Shown here: in pieces, positions 1-8,573 of the stretch
Position numbering within the stretch: the stretch's first letter is position 1
How the letters are laid out: every line of letters starts with the position of its first letter
Origin: Sutcliffiella horikoshii
GTDB lineage: Bacteria > Bacillota > Bacilli > Bacillales > Bacillaceae_I
Assembly (NCBI RefSeq): GCF_020524325.1
Contig: NZ_JAIVKY010000013.1
Span: forward strand, 1 to 64,000
Length of the DNA: 64,000 nt
Reading direction: 5' to 3'
Made by a program: the position numbers and the translations under genes
Notes under the pieces: model-generated
Seen by the model: only the letters and a program-made list of their open reading frames with translations
The model's database searches: none
Told to the model about the DNA's origin: nothing

Positions 1-13
1 CTTTCTTGGTCAT
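1..13 (-). CDS. Possible start of a leftward gene cut by the window edge
   Basis: On the minus strand a run of G (positions 24-29) is followed at suitable spacing by ATG at 13 and four sense codons before the window ends. A second in-frame ATG lies at 22. Only the first residues (M-T-K-K) are visible, so no function can be given. Confidence 0.3.
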
Positions 14-50
14 ACCGATCATCCCCCCAGTTAGTTAAAATAATTTTAAC

Positions 51-113
51 AAGAAAAAAACTAAACTGCGAAGTAAAAGTCGTACGCTCTTTTACTTACA
101 CAGTTTAGTTTAC
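51..113 (-). terminator. Long hairpin with U-tract
   Basis: Positions about 58-80 and 90-113 form a long inverted repeat (AAACTAAACTG pairs with CAGTTTAGTTT, then AAGTAAAAG with CTTTTACTT). On the minus strand it is followed by seven T. It is either a second terminator beyond cydC or an attenuator in the leader of the gene that may start at 13. Confidence 0.6.
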
Positions 114-153
114 AAGACCGGAAAATAAGCCACTTGGGGGTTGTGAAAAACCA

Positions 154-364
154 TTCGGACAACTTCCCCCTTGGTTCAGACATTTTATTACCTATTTTGG
201 TGGGGGTTCGGACATTTACAGATGGTGTTCGGTCAAAGATTGGGGTCCTTTGGACATTTGAAAAATTCGTTCGGTCAAATCCCTCAAAACTTCGGTCAAC
301 TTTGGTAAATCTTTGGACAACTTCGCGAAATCTTCGGTCAACTTTCCCAAAACTTCGGACATTT
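154..364. repeat. 21-bp periodic degenerate repeat array, locus A
   Basis: Ten copies of a 10-bp core, TTCGGTCAAC or TTCGGACATT with small variants, start at 154, 175, 207, 228, 249, 270, 291, 312, 333 and 354. All steps are exactly 21 bp except one of 32 bp (175 to 207). The rest of each unit is A/T-rich, often CTTT then AAA. The array fills the gap beyond the cydC terminator. A matching array with the same 21/32 layout is at 27367-27556. Confidence 0.9.
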
Positions 365-385
365 GATCAAGCCCCCTATCAATTT

Positions 386-422
386 AAAAAAAAGCTGCCC
401 AAGGGAACTCTCCCCGGACAGC
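386..422 (-). terminator. Intrinsic terminator of cydDC
   Basis: On the minus strand, 12 bases after the cydC stop, GCTGtCCgGGG pairs imperfectly with CCCttGGgCAGC (394-422) and is followed by eight T (386-393). Confidence 0.8.
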
Positions 423-433
423 CAGACTTAAAC

Positions 434-2158
434 CTACATAAACACACTCTTCTCAATCTCTTTCATCTCATAGAAATATCCCTTCATCTTCATCAACTCA
501 TCAAATGTACCTGCCTCCACGACACGGCCATTCTCCATGACAATAATCTGGTCCATCTTCTCAAGACCCGTCAAGCGGTGACTCACCAGCACGAATGTAT
601 CCTCAGAGGCCACCTCAAAAAGCCTCTCAAAAATCGCCGCTTCTGTTACGGCATCCACAGAAGAAGTCGGTTCATCCAAGAGCCACAAATTTTCGGCCTT
701 CAACAATGCACGCGCTATAGCAAGCCGCTGCTTCTCCCCGCCGGAAAGGTTCTCCCCTTTTTCTAGCACCTCATCATCTAAGGAAAACCCGTCAAGTTTC
801 ACCGCGCCTAAAGCTTCCAACATCTTCTCATCACTCAATCCACCTTTGGCAAGCGCAAGATTCTCCCGAACAGTACCGTAGAAAAAGTGATTTTCCTGCA
901 GGACGACATTCGTCTTACTCCATAAGTCCTCTTGTTCCACTGAAGCATAATCCCACTGATTCAACGAGACCGAACCATCCTCTGCCTCAAATATTTTCAA
1001 CAGCAACTGCAACAACGTCGATTTTCCTGAACCACTTGGGCCAACAATGGCCGTCTTTGATCCAGCAGGCAAACTGATATTCACCTCATCCAGCGTCAAA
1101 CGTGATTCTCCCGGATAGCGGAAGCGAACATCCTTCATATCAAAAGAAAACGCCTGCTGTTCAGGTAGCTCCACAATGGTCCCAGCAGACGCGGCACCTA
1201 CAGCCGGCGCCACATCCACCACATCATCCAACCTAACTGCAGCCCTTCTACTCTCCTCATAATGATTCGGAAAAACAGCCATCGGCGCGGCATTTTCAAA
1301 CACAGTCAAGGAAATCATCACAAGCATGGCCAGGAACAATCCTTCAAACTGGCCTTCCACGGTCAGGTATGCACCAAGTGCAAGCAATGTCCATGAAACA
1401 AGCAGTGTAATAAACGTGTTCACCGATTGATTGAACATCGCCTGTTTTCCTTCTCGCTCCTGCTCCGCCACATAAGAACCCGCAGCTTCGGCAAGCATCT
1501 TCTCTTTTACATCCAGTTGCTGATAGATCTTCAAGTCACGGAACCCGTAAAACAGCTCCGTCACCTCTGTTGAAAGCGCCCCTCTCTCTTCTCTGACACG
1601 ACTTTGCAATCGACGTTGTCCCACTGCAAAAATAGCCGGTACGACAAAGCCTGTCAGAATCAATCCGACGAACATCACCAATGCCAGATAAATAGAGAAA
1701 AAGGAAATGAAAAATATTGTGCTTAAAAAGACGAGGACCAACACTACCGGTGGGTAGAACACACGTAGAAAGAAGTTCTGCAGGCTTTCCACATCCCCCA
1801 CAATCCGTGCAAGCAAATCACCGCTTCGGTATTTTTGGAAAATTTGTGGCGCAAGCGGCTCAATTTTTTTATAAAAAGAAACACGCAGATTACTTAATAT
1901 CGTAAATGTTGCCCTGTGCGAATATAATCGCTCGCCGTAACGGCTGAAGGCCCGCGCGAAACCGAAGAGCTTCAACACTGCAATCATTACCGTTAAGGTA
2001 TAGATGGGCGGAGCCAGGGCCGCTTTGGAAATGAGATAACCACTAGAGGCAAACAGCCCAACCGCCGTAATCCCCGCTGAGAACCCGAGCAAAATGGATA
2101 GAAATATGTCTTTTTTCTCCAACATGACCAGCTTTACAACATGTGCTAATTCTCTCAT
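434..2158 (-). CDS. cydC: Thiol reductant ABC exporter subunit CydC
   Basis: This is one half of the heterodimeric CydDC exporter, which moves cysteine and glutathione out of the cytoplasm and is needed for assembly of cytochrome bd oxidase. The 574-residue protein has a six-helix ABC transmembrane domain (about residues 15-310) and a nucleotide-binding domain with Walker A GPSGSGKST near 375, signature LSGGEKQR near 471, Walker B ending in LLDEPT near 490 and the switch histidine in VSHRL. Its start codon overlaps the cydD stop in ATGA, showing translational coupling. No cydAB genes are in the window, so the exporter pair stands apart from the oxidase genes, unlike the B. subtilis cydABCD operon. 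CydC rather than CydD is chosen from position and the N-terminal sequence. Confidence 0.9.
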   Translation of the reverse strand: MRELAHVVKLVMLEKKDIFLSILLGFSAGITAVGLFASSGYLISKAALAPPIYTLTVMIAVLKLFGFARAFSRYGERLYSHRATFTILSNLRVSFYKKIEPLAPQIFQKYRSGDLLARIVGDVESLQNFFLRVFYPPVVLVLVFLSTIFFISFFSIYLALVMFVGLILTGFVVPAIFAVGQRRLQSRVREERGALSTEVTELFYGFRDLKIYQQLDVKEKMLAEAAGSYVAEQEREGKQAMFNQSVNTFITLLVSWTLLALGAYLTVEGQFEGLFLAMLVMISLTVFENAAPMAVFPNHYEESRRAAVRLDDVVDVAPAVGAASAGTIVELPEQQAFSFDMKDVRFRYPGESRLTLDEVNISLPAGSKTAIVGPSGSGKSTLLQLLLKIFEAEDGSVSLNQWDYASVEQEDLWSKTNVVLQENHFFYGTVRENLALAKGGLSDEKMLEALGAVKLDGFSLDDEVLEKGENLSGGEKQRLAIARALLKAENLWLLDEPTSSVDAVTEAAIFERLFEVASEDTFVLVSHRLTGLEKMDQIIVMENGRVVEAGTFDELMKMKGYFYEMKEIEKSVFM

Positions 2159-3888
2159 CCCGAGCTCCCTCCTTGCTGGACAGACACCATTTCACGATAA
2201 GCCGGCACCTTTTCAACCAGCTCCTCATGCTTCCCTAGGGCGACCAATCTCCCAGATTCCAGCAGTAAAATGGTATCTGCCTGTTTAATCGTATGCAATC
2301 TGTGGGCAACCGTAATGACCGTCGACGTTTTGGCCAGCTCCTTCATAGAAGCCTGCAAAATCCGCTCCGTCTGTAGGTCCAGTCCTGTTGTCGGTTCGTC
2401 AAACAGGATTACCGAAGGCTTTTTCAAAAAGGCCCGCGCCAACGCCAATCGTTGCTTCTCGCCACCAGACAACCCTCTCCCCGCTTCACCAATTTTCGTT
2501 TTGAAACCTTCTGGTAACGATTCAATCAACGGTAGGATACCTGCTTTCTCAGCAGCATCTCTTATCTCTTCTTTTGTCGCTTCCGCCTTCCCGCCAATCG
2601 CAATGTTATCGGCAATCGTTCCTGAAAAAAGATACGGATTTTGCGAAATATAGCTGACGCGGTCAAACCACGTCTTTTCCTCGTATTCATATAATGGCTT
2701 TCCGTCCACCAACACTTCCCCTTCTGAAGCGCGAATCAACCCTGCCATCAGATTGAGCAGTGTCGATTTCCCGGCACCACTTCGCCCAATCAAAGCAAGC
2801 TGTGTATATGGTGGGATATCTACTGATATATTTTCTATGGCAAAGCCTTGGTCTCCATACCGGAATCCGAGGTTTTTCAATTGTATTGCAGGAGGATCCA
2901 GATCCTTTTGAAAAGAAGCGTCTCCCCATTCAATAGGTGTTTCCTCTTCTGCCAGCTCATCTGTCACTTTTTTCGCAGCTCCCATACTTCCGCGTCCTGT
3001 ATGAAAGGCGCTTCCAAGCTCCTTTAAGTAAAGGTAGAACTCAGGCGCTAATACCAATACGAAAAAGGCAGTAAAGAACGTAACATTTTCAAAAACAACA
3101 AGCTGCAAACCTACTTCAAGCGCAATCAATCCAATGGCAAGCATTGAAATAAATTCCAGCATCAGCGAGGATAGAAATGCGATTCGCAACACTTCCATCG
3201 TTGCGTCCCGGAAACTTAAACTACTGTTTTCAATTGTTTCTTGCTGTTTGGCTGAGCGACCGAAAAGCTTTAATGTCGTGAGCCCTTGCAAAGTATCCAG
3301 AAACGTTCCAGAAAAAGCATTTAGTTTTTCTATCTGCTCTTCTGATTTTTTCTTTGTTTTCAAACCTACCACAATCATAAAAATAGGAATGAACGGAGCT
3401 GTAATCAATATGATCAAACCTGTGTTCACATGTTGGCTGAATGCCGCAATCAAGATCATGATTGGGATGATGCTCGATTGAATGACCTGTGGTACATACC
3501 GGCTGAAATACGGATCGATCTCATCCACCGCATCCATCATCACGCTCACCTTTTGACCGGACTGGCCCTTAAGAGAAGCTTGAATCGGACTGTTGGAATA
3601 TTTCTGAAGCAATGCAATCCGGAAGTCGCGCTTTACTTTTGCAGCAAGCTTCACACCTGTTAGACCGCTCCAATAGGTCAAAGCCGCTCGTGCAGCCAAT
3701 ACTACTAAAAGTCCCCCTAGGAATGGCAAAATTTCTTGAAACGTGTGGTCCCTCAGGAACACGCGATCCACGATAGTCACGAAGAAATACGCCTGCCCGA
3801 TAACCGTAGCCCCTGTCAGAATGGCGATCAGAATTAGTGTCATCCTTGTGCTTCTATGAGATTTTGCAATCGTTTTTAAATCAGTCAT
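2155..3888 (-). CDS. cydD: Thiol reductant ABC exporter subunit CydD
   Basis: Partner of CydC and first gene of the leftward pair. The 577-residue protein has an N-terminal exporter membrane domain followed by an ATPase domain with Walker A GRSGAGKST near 369, signature LSGGEKQRL near 473, Walker B VILFDEPT near 495 and the H-loop VAHRLH. Length and order fit the CydD family. The start is preceded by an A/G-rich AGAGGG site. A Rex-type operator lies about 55 bp upstream, which agrees with the known NADH/NAD+ control of cyd genes in Bacillus by Rex. It ends in a 4-bp overlap with cydC. Confidence 0.9.
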   Translation of the reverse strand: MTDLKTIAKSHRSTRMTLILIAILTGATVIGQAYFFVTIVDRVFLRDHTFQEILPFLGGLLVVLAARAALTYWSGLTGVKLAAKVKRDFRIALLQKYSNSPIQASLKGQSGQKVSVMMDAVDEIDPYFSRYVPQVIQSSIIPIMILIAAFSQHVNTGLIILITAPFIPIFMIVVGLKTKKKSEEQIEKLNAFSGTFLDTLQGLTTLKLFGRSAKQQETIENSSLSFRDATMEVLRIAFLSSLMLEFISMLAIGLIALEVGLQLVVFENVTFFTAFFVLVLAPEFYLYLKELGSAFHTGRGSMGAAKKVTDELAEEETPIEWGDASFQKDLDPPAIQLKNLGFRYGDQGFAIENISVDIPPYTQLALIGRSGAGKSTLLNLMAGLIRASEGEVLVDGKPLYEYEEKTWFDRVSYISQNPYLFSGTIADNIAIGGKAEATKEEIRDAAEKAGILPLIESLPEGFKTKIGEAGRGLSGGEKQRLALARAFLKKPSVILFDEPTTGLDLQTERILQASMKELAKTSTVITVAHRLHTIKQADTILLLESGRLVALGKHEELVEKVPAYREMVSVQQGGSSG

Positions 3889-3940
3889 ATAGATAAATCC
3901 CTCTTTTCTGTTAGTGAAAATCGGATTAAATTAGTAAGTT

Positions 3941-3977
3941 AGTGAAGAATTTCACATACTTTACAGTTAACATTATA
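3941..3977 (-). promoter_or_regulatory. Rex-type operator and -10 box of cydDC
   Basis: The minus strand reads TGTGAAATTCTTCACT (3941-3956), close to the Rex consensus TTGTGAAATATTTCACAA. A good -10, TATAAT, lies just upstream (3972-3977), so the operator would sit around +10 to +25. No clear -35 is seen. B. subtilis Rex represses cyd genes. Here the link is inferred from the motif and the neighbour. The rest of the 3889-4098 gap shows nothing else clear. Confidence 0.65.
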
Positions 3978-4098
3978 TAACATGCCCGGTGGAATTTCCT
4001 CTTTTGGGATTGACCATTTTATGACAAAAAATTCTTTTCACTCTTAACTTCTACCCCACTCCTTCACCGCATAAAATTAATTCATCCAGAAAAAAACA

Positions 4099-4127
4099 TT
4101 GCATTTCACACTCACCTGTTGTAAATT
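4099..4127 (+). promoter_or_regulatory. SigA-type promoter of the met operon
   Basis: TTGCAT (4099-4104), a 17-bp spacer and TAAATT (4122-4127) precede the S-box by about 45 bases. Confidence 0.55.
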
Positions 4128-4170
4128 AATAAAATAATTAAATTGTTCAGATAATTAAATAGTGAACTTT

Positions 4171-4342
4171 CTTATCCAGAGAGGTTGAGGGAATGGCCCG
4201 AAGACACCTCAGCAACCAGCAGCGTCCGTTAGAACGGACGTTGAAAAGGTGCTAATTCCAGCAAGCTGTGATGCTTGCAGAGATGAGAAGAATGAACTTT
4301 CGATAGAAAAGTCTTCTTCTTATAGAAGGCTTTTTCTTTTTA
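4171..4342 (+). promoter_or_regulatory. SAM-I riboswitch (S-box) with terminator
   Basis: The aptamer starts with CTTATCCAGAGAGG and contains the conserved GGCCCGAAGACACC-type segment, the AGCAACC turn and the closing GAGATGAGAAG (to about 4291). A weak-stem terminator with TTTTTCTTTTT follows (about 4308-4342). In this family, bound S-adenosylmethionine favours the terminator and shuts off methionine genes. It lies 70 bases before metI, exactly where expected. Confidence 0.95.
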
Positions 4343-4412
4343 TCCAATAAAGCATTAAAGCCTCATCTCTCTGGAAGAAACGTTTGTCACTTACCATATA
4401 GGAGGCCCTCCC

Positions 4413-5531
4413 ATGTATAAAACGGAAACGAAGCTTGTGCAAATTGGAAATCGCTCAGAAACTGCCACTGGAACTGTCAATCCACCTGTTTATTTTTCCA
4501 CTGCCTATCGACACGAAGGTATTGGGCAATCAACAGGATATGACTATACAAGAACCGGAAATCCAACGCGACATGTGTTGGAAAAAGCCATTGCGGATTT
4601 AGAGAGCGGCGACCAAGGGTATGCCTGCAGCTCCGGCATGGCGGCAATCCTGACCATCCTTTCCCTATTCAAGTCCGGTGACCACCTTATCGTCTGTAAG
4701 GACTTGTACGGCGGCACGTACCGCCTTTTTGAAGAAGGCTATAAAAAATGGGGACTGTGTTGTAGCTATGTGGACACAACCGATCTTTCAGAAATTGAAA
4801 AAGCCATTACCTCCCAAACACAGGCTATCTTTGTAGAGACTCCCACCAATCCCCTGATGGTAGAAACAGACTTAGAAGCAGTCTCGGAGCTCGCGAAAGC
4901 GCACGGACTCCTACTGATCTGTGACAATACGTTTTACACTCCTGTTCTATTAAATCCCATAAAATTAGGCGCAGACATTGTCATTCACAGCGCGACCAAA
5001 TATCTTGGCGGCCATAATGATGTGCTGGCAGGGCTCGTTGTCGCAAAGGGCAAAGAGCTTTGTGAATCCCTTGCGCTTCACCATAACGCGGCAGGTGCGG
5101 TACTCAGTCCGTTTGACTCCTGGTTATTGATCCGAGGCATGAAAACCTTATCCCTTCGCATGGAACGGCATGAAAAGAATGCGCAGCGAATTGCGGATTA
5201 CTTGAATCAACACGACGCGGTTACCGATGTATTGTATCCAGGAAGGGGCGGCATGCTCTCCTTCCGCATTCAAGACGAAGCATGGGTCAATCCTCTTCTC
5301 CAAAACTTGAACCTTATTACTTTTGCCGAAAGCCTTGGCGGCGTGGAAAGCTTCATCACCTATCCTGCCACCCAGACGCATGCGGACATTCCGGAAAAAA
5401 TCCGCCTGGAAACCGGTGTTTGCAACAGGCTCTTGCGCTTTTCAGTCGGCATTGAAGACGCGGAAGATTTGATTCAAGACTTAGAAGCGGCGCTGAAAGC
5501 TGCTTCCATTCAAAAGGAGGTCCTGTCATGA
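4413..5531 (+). CDS. metI: Cystathionine gamma-synthase / O-acetylhomoserine thiolyase MetI
   Basis: PLP enzyme joining an activated homoserine ester to cysteine to give cystathionine, and able in B. subtilis to use sulfide. The 372-residue protein is a Cys/Met-metabolism fold type I enzyme. The PLP lysine is K196 in the motif SATKYLGG, and the cofactor-contacting segment SSGMAAI lies near residue 73. The ribosome site GGAGG (4401-4405) sets the ATG at 4413. It is first in a four-gene operon behind the SAM riboswitch and overlaps metC by 4 bp (ATGA). Confidence 0.92.
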   Translation: MYKTETKLVQIGNRSETATGTVNPPVYFSTAYRHEGIGQSTGYDYTRTGNPTRHVLEKAIADLESGDQGYACSSGMAAILTILSLFKSGDHLIVCKDLYGGTYRLFEEGYKKWGLCCSYVDTTDLSEIEKAITSQTQAIFVETPTNPLMVETDLEAVSELAKAHGLLLICDNTFYTPVLLNPIKLGADIVIHSATKYLGGHNDVLAGLVVAKGKELCESLALHHNAAGAVLSPFDSWLLIRGMKTLSLRMERHEKNAQRIADYLNQHDAVTDVLYPGRGGMLSFRIQDEAWVNPLLQNLNLITFAESLGGVESFITYPATQTHADIPEKIRLETGVCNRLLRFSVGIEDAEDLIQDLEAALKAASIQKEVLS

Positions 5532-6730
5532 GCCATTCTTTTCAAACAAAGCTGTTACACAACAGCCACAAGTTTGATAAAAGTAACGGAGCGGTGAGCG
5601 TGCCCATCCAACATGCCTCCACTTTTCATCAGCCTGATATCGATTCCTTTGGCAAATATGACTATGGACGCTCTGCCAATCCAACCCGGGAAGCACTCGA
5701 GGAGACAATCGCACACTTAGAAGAAGGAACGCGAGGCTTTGCTTTCTCATCCGGAATGGCTGCCATCTCCACTGCTTTCCTCCTTCTATCACAAGGAGAT
5801 CATGTCCTAATTTCAGAAGATGTTTACGGCGGAACCTACCGAATGGTGTCTGAGGTGCTTACCCGCTACGGAGTGGAGCATACGTTTGTGGATATGACCG
5901 ATTTAGAAAAAGTAAAAGCAGCCATTCAAGCCAACACCAAGCTGTTTTACGTAGAAACACCATCCAATCCGTTGTTAAAAGTAACGGACATCACGGCTGT
6001 GTCCACCCTTTCCAAATCAATAGGTGCATGGACATTCGTCGACAACACTTTCCTGACACCAGCCTTGCAAAAGCCGTTGGAGCTTGGCGCCGACCTCGTT
6101 CTGCACAGCGCAACGAAATTTCTGTCCGGACACAGCGATGTCGTGGCAGGCCTTGCGGTGGCGAAGGACCCAGTGCTTGCCGACCGTTTAGCCTTTTTGC
6201 AAAATTCCTTTGGCGCGGTGCTTGGTGTCCAAGATGCATGGTTGGTCTTAAGAGGGCTCAAAACATTGCATGTAAGGCTGGAGCAGTCCCAAAAATCAGC
6301 CTACAAAATTGCCAGTTACCTAGAAAAGCATCCTGCCGTTAAAAAGGTTTATTTTCCAGGATTGACGACACACCCTGGCTTCACCCTTCAACACAGACAG
6401 GCGCAGGGACCTGGAGCTGTTCTTTCTTTTGAACTGCACAGCGAGGAGGATTTGCGAAAATTTGTCGGCAAGGTAGAAATTCCGGTTTTTGCGGTGAGTT
6501 TAGGAGCGGTAGAGTCCATCCTTTCCTTCCCTGCGAAGATGTCTCACGCGGCAATGCCGGAAGCAGAACGATTAAAACGGGGCATCTCCAACTCTCTGCT
6601 CCGCCTGTCGGTAGGACTGGAAAGTGCGGAAGATTTAATAGAAGACTTTGAACAGGCAATTCAACATACCATTACAGAAGCAAGTGGAAACGAAGAACAA
6701 CGGAGGGTATATCATGGGAATCTTAGATAG
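5528..6730 (+). CDS. metC: Cystathionine beta-lyase MetC
   Basis: Cleaves cystathionine to homocysteine, pyruvate and ammonia, the step after MetI. The 400-residue protein is a paralogue of MetI with the PLP lysine at K197 ([12 protein letters not shown]) and the SSGMAAI motif. The start ATG overlaps the metI stop, and an AAGGAGG site lies 7-14 bases upstream inside metI. The C-terminal end (last 5 codons and stop) overlaps the next gene by 17 bp. The metI-metC order is that of B. subtilis. Confidence 0.9.
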   Translation: MSHSFQTKLLHNSHKFDKSNGAVSVPIQHASTFHQPDIDSFGKYDYGRSANPTREALEETIAHLEEGTRGFAFSSGMAAISTAFLLLSQGDHVLISEDVYGGTYRMVSEVLTRYGVEHTFVDMTDLEKVKAAIQANTKLFYVETPSNPLLKVTDITAVSTLSKSIGAWTFVDNTFLTPALQKPLELGADLVLHSATKFLSGHSDVVAGLAVAKDPVLADRLAFLQNSFGAVLGVQDAWLVLRGLKTLHVRLEQSQKSAYKIASYLEKHPAVKKVYFPGLTTHPGFTLQHRQAQGPGAVLSFELHSEEDLRKFVGKVEIPVFAVSLGAVESILSFPAKMSHAAMPEAERLKRGISNSLLRLSVGLESAEDLIEDFEQAIQHTITEASGNEEQRRVYHGNLR

Positions 6731-8573
6731 TTTACAACAAGACAAAATTTTAATTGCAGACGGTGCGATGGGCACCCTCCTCTATTCTTACGGTTCTGAT
6801 TGTTGCTTTGAGGAATTGAATCTTTCGCAGCCAAATCAAATCTATAATATACACAAGGCCTATCTGAATGCCGGCGCCAATCTTATCCAGACCAACACGT
6901 ATGCAGCCAACTACCACAAGCTGGAGCGCTATGGGTTGCAGGATCAAGTGAAGGAAATAAACAGTGCGGCTGTCAGGCTGGCGAAAAAGGCAGTGGCGGA
7001 TCACCCACGAGCCCATGTGGTCGGTACAATCGGTGGTATCCGCGCCATCAAGCCTGAAGCGATTCCGCTTGAAGAAATCAAACGCACCTTCCGCGAGCAG
7101 CTCTACTGCCTGCTGCTTGAAGGGGTCGATGGCATTTTACTAGAAACCTTTTATGACCTGGAGGAATTAGAGACGGTCCTGCAGATTGCTAGAAAAGAAA
7201 CGGACCTGCCGATAATCGCGCAAGTGTCTTTGCAAGAGGTTGGTTATTTGCAGAACCGCGTGCATATCACGGATGCCTTGAACCGCTTGGAATCGCTTGG
7301 TGCTGATATCGTCGGACTGAACTGCCGCCTTGGCCCATATCATATGATTTCTACACTAGAAGAGGTATCGATTCCAAGGACTGCTTATCTTTCGGCTTAT
7401 CCGAACGCAAGTCTCCCCTCCTATGTGGACGGGAAGCTTGAATATGACAGTGACGCGGATTATTTTAAAGAAACCGCACTTGCCTTTCGCGACCAGGGCG
7501 TACGGTTACTCGGCGGTTGCTGCGGGACGACGCCTGCCCATATCCAGGCTTTCTCCCAAGCACTCCAAGACGTGGGTCCTGTTAAAGAAAAACAGGTGAA
7601 ACGAAAAGAAAGAACCATCGTTATCCCTTCCAAAAAGAAGGAAGTGCCAACACCACTTTTTGAAAAAGCAAAAAAACAACAGTCCATTATCGTGGAGCTC
7701 GATCCTCCGCGCAAACTGAACACAGATAAATTCATGGCTGGTGCGAAAGCCTTGAAGGACGCAGGCATTGATGCCCTGACTTTGGCAGACAATTCCCTTG
7801 CTTCCCCACGGGTTTGCAACACCGCACTAGGATCGATCGTGAAATCAGATATCGGCTTGCGCCCGCTGATCCATATCACCTGCCGAGACCGAAATCTGAT
7901 TGGTCTGCAATCACACTTGATGGGACTACACCAGCTCGGCATTCATGACGTATTGGCAGTAACCGGCGACCCAACAAAAGTTGGTGATTTTCCGGGAGCC
8001 TCGTCTGTCTATGATGTCACGTCGTTTGGTCTCATCAATATGATCAAACAGTTTAACCAAGGTGTCTCCCTTACCGGAAAAGAACTTGGCGAGCGCACCA
8101 GTTTCTCTGTCGGAGCTGCCTTTAATCCGAATGTCCGCGTCATTGATAAGGCAGTTGAACGGTTGGAGAAAAAAATAGAAGCCGGTGCGGATTATTTCAT
8201 CAGTCAGCCTGTCTTTTCAGAAGAAAAATTACTTGAAGTCCATCAGGCTACCAAACATATTGATGCCCCTATCTATATTGGGATCATGCCGCTCACAAGC
8301 AGCCGTAACGCCAACTTCCTTCATCATGAGGTGCCAGGGATCAAGCTGACTCCACAGGTACTTGAGGTGATGAATCGTCATCAAGATGATCCGCAACAGG
8401 CAAGTCTTGAGGGGTTGAACATTGCGAAAGGGCTGCTGGATGCCGCACTTGAATTATTTAAGGGCATCTATCTGATTACGCCGTTTATGCGCTATGAACT
8501 AACAGTCGAGCTTGCCAACTATGCCAAAAAATACGGTCCGTTCCATTCATCCAGGAGGGTTCAAAATGTCTAA
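6714..8573 (+). CDS. yitJ: Bifunctional homocysteine S-methyltransferase / methylenetetrahydrofolate reductase (YitJ type)
   Basis: The 619-residue fusion has an N-terminal homocysteine methyltransferase-like barrel (about 1-300) with zinc cysteines in NCRLG near 204 and GGCCGTT near 267. A C-terminal MetF-type TIM barrel (about 330-619) reduces 5,10-methylene-THF to 5-methyl-THF, the methyl donor for the next gene. An ATG at 6648 would add 22 residues, but the GGAGGG site at 6702-6707 selects 6714, and the N-terminus then aligns with MetH ([12 protein letters not shown]). It overlaps metC by 17 bp and metH by 8 bp. Confidence 0.9.
   Translation: MGILDSLQQDKILIADGAMGTLLYSYGSDCCFEELNLSQPNQIYNIHKAYLNAGANLIQTNTYAANYHKLERYGLQDQVKEINSAAVRLAKKAVADHPRAHVVGTIGGIRAIKPEAIPLEEIKRTFREQLYCLLLEGVDGILLETFYDLEELETVLQIARKETDLPIIAQVSLQEVGYLQNRVHITDALNRLESLGADIVGLNCRLGPYHMISTLEEVSIPRTAYLSAYPNASLPSYVDGKLEYDSDADYFKETALAFRDQGVRLLGGCCGTTPAHIQAFSQALQDVGPVKEKQVKRKERTIVIPSKKKEVPTPLFEKAKKQQSIIVELDPPRKLNTDKFMAGAKALKDAGIDALTLADNSLASPRVCNTALGSIVKSDIGLRPLIHITCRDRNLIGLQSHLMGLHQLGIHDVLAVTGDPTKVGDFPGASSVYDVTSFGLINMIKQFNQGVSLTGKELGERTSFSVGAAFNPNVRVIDKAVERLEKKIEAGADYFISQPVFSEEKLLEVHQATKHIDAPIYIGIMPLTSSRNANFLHHEVPGIKLTPQVLEVMNRHQDDPQQASLEGLNIAKGLLDAALELFKGIYLITPFMRYELTVELANYAKKYGPFHSSRRVQNV

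Noticed and set aside
154-364. CRISPR array
   Set aside because: Cores of about 10 bp with only 11 bp between them are far too short, units are degenerate and no cas genes are present.
134-766. Long open frame over array A with a 7-residue periodic translation
   Set aside because: The 21-bp period keeps it open by chance and its second half runs antisense to cydC. The sister arrays with 20-bp period cannot be coding, and there is no ribosome site.
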